Of a stretch of DNA of 23,203 nucleotides, positions 22,687-23,203 are shown in pieces; the stretch's first letter is position 1; each line of letters starts with the position of its first letter. The stretch comes from Syntrophaceae bacterium UBA5744 (GTDB lineage: Bacteria > Desulfobacterota > Syntrophia > Syntrophales > UBA2192), in NCBI GenBank assembly GCA_002419215.1, contig DIFQ01000096.1, positions 1 through 23,203 on the forward strand, given 5' to 3'. A program made the position numbers and the translations under genes. The notes under the pieces were generated by a model. It did not search any database, was not told the origin of the DNA, and saw only the letters and a program-made list of their open reading frames with translations.

Positions 22687-23203
22687 ATGGCAATCAAAAA
22701 GGTTTGTGTATTGGGAGCGGGACTGATGGGCAGCGGGATCGCGCAGGTGTGCGCCCAGGCGGGCTACCAGGTGGCGATGCGCGACATCGAGCAGCGCTTC
22801 GTCGACGGCGGCATGAACACCATCCGCAAGAACCTCGCCCGCGAGGTCGAGAAGGGCAAGCGCACCCAGGCCGACATGGACGCCCTGCTCGGAAGGATCA
22901 AGCCCACGCTGGACATGAAGGAAGCGGCCGCCGATGCCGACGTCATCGTCGAGGTCATCATCGAGCTCCTCGAGGTCAAGAAGAAGGTCTTCCAGGAGCT
23001 CGAGACGATCGTGAAGCCCGAGTGCCTCTTTTTCAGCAACACCTCGGGGGTCAGCATCACGGCCATGGCCGCCGTCACCAAGCGTCCCGAGAAGTTCATC
23101 GGCACCCACTTCTTCAATCCCGTGCCCGTGATGAAGCTTTTGGAGATCATCAAGGGCTACGAGACCTCCGAGGCAACCCTCCAGGCCGCCCTGGAGTGGG
23201 GCA
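22687..23203 (+). CDS. 3-hydroxyacyl-CoA dehydrogenase, 5' part
   Basis: The first 172 codons of a 3-hydroxyacyl-CoA (3-hydroxybutyryl-CoA type) dehydrogenase that oxidises the 3-hydroxyl with NAD+. The NAD-binding motif GAGLMGSGIAQ is at 10-20, SNTSGVSITAMA follows near residue 117, and GTHFFNPVPVMKLLEII carries the catalytic His and the nearby Glu of the family. AAGGAGGAG precedes the ATG. The frame is open to the end of the window, so the C-terminal domain lies outside. It follows the thiolase in the order expected of a beta-oxidation pair. Confidence 0.94.
   Translation, partial: MAIKKVCVLGAGLMGSGIAQVCAQAGYQVAMRDIEQRFVDGGMNTIRKNLAREVEKGKRTQADMDALLGRIKPTLDMKEAAADADVIVEVIIELLEVKKKVFQELETIVKPECLFFSNTSGVSITAMAAVTKRPEKFIGTHFFNPVPVMKLLEIIKGYETSEATLQAALEWG

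Overview
The window looks like a chromosomal segment of a GC-rich anaerobe that lives on CoA-thioester chemistry, most plausibly a Desulfobacterota (former Deltaproteobacteria, syntroph or sulfate-reducer type). That assignment is an inference. It rests on two oxygen-sensitive [4Fe-4S]/FAD dehydratases of the 4-hydroxybutyryl-CoA dehydratase type, several acyl-CoA enzymes, a C_GCAxxG_C_C redox-type protein, sigma-54 control and high GC. No rRNA, tRNA, CRISPR array, insertion sequence or phage gene was seen.

Region 1 (1-9302, plus strand) is a run of codirectional genes: the end of a 2-oxoacid dehydrogenase E2, its E3 (lpdA), two adjacent acyl-CoA dehydrogenases, a C_GCAxxG_C_C protein, a CaiB/BaiF CoA-transferase, an unrecognised two-CxxC protein, then lipB and lipA. 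The lipoate genes sit close to the lipoate-dependent complex they would serve. A perfect 19-bp hairpin (4748-4789) and a 13-bp hairpin (7569-7598) subdivide the run.

Region 2 (9342-12467, minus strand) holds an MFS transporter followed by a second CaiB/BaiF CoA-transferase that is a close paralogue of the first. A bidirectional-looking terminator separates it from lipA. The 368-bp upstream gap contains a TetR-type palindrome and a short hairpin with a nine-base T run on the minus strand.

Region 3 (12468-16747, minus strand) reads, in transcription order: dehydratase-like protein 2, an SDR dehydrogenase, a small CGGCxC protein, and dehydratase-like protein 1 (the one with the complete AbfD active site).

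Region 4 (16748-23203) starts with an AcoR-type GAF-PAS-AAA+-Fis sigma-54 activator. On both sides of the activator lie clusters of TGTC(C/G)CA sites, each about 70-130 bp from a -24/-12 promoter facing away from the gene. One promoter fires the minus-strand dehydratase operon. The other fires a plus-strand operon with a small two-helix membrane protein, an SSS-family symporter, a thiolase and a 3-hydroxyacyl-CoA dehydrogenase that runs off the window.

Taken together this reads as one inducible catabolic locus. A carboxylate is imported (SSS or MFS carrier), made a CoA thioester (CaiB/BaiF), dehydrated or isomerised (AbfD-like enzymes), oxidised (acyl-CoA dehydrogenase pair, SDR, 3-hydroxyacyl-CoA dehydrogenase) and cleaved (thiolase). 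A 4-hydroxybutyrate-like or other hydroxy-acid substrate fits, but the sequence does not fix it. No enoyl-CoA hydratase gene was seen in the window.
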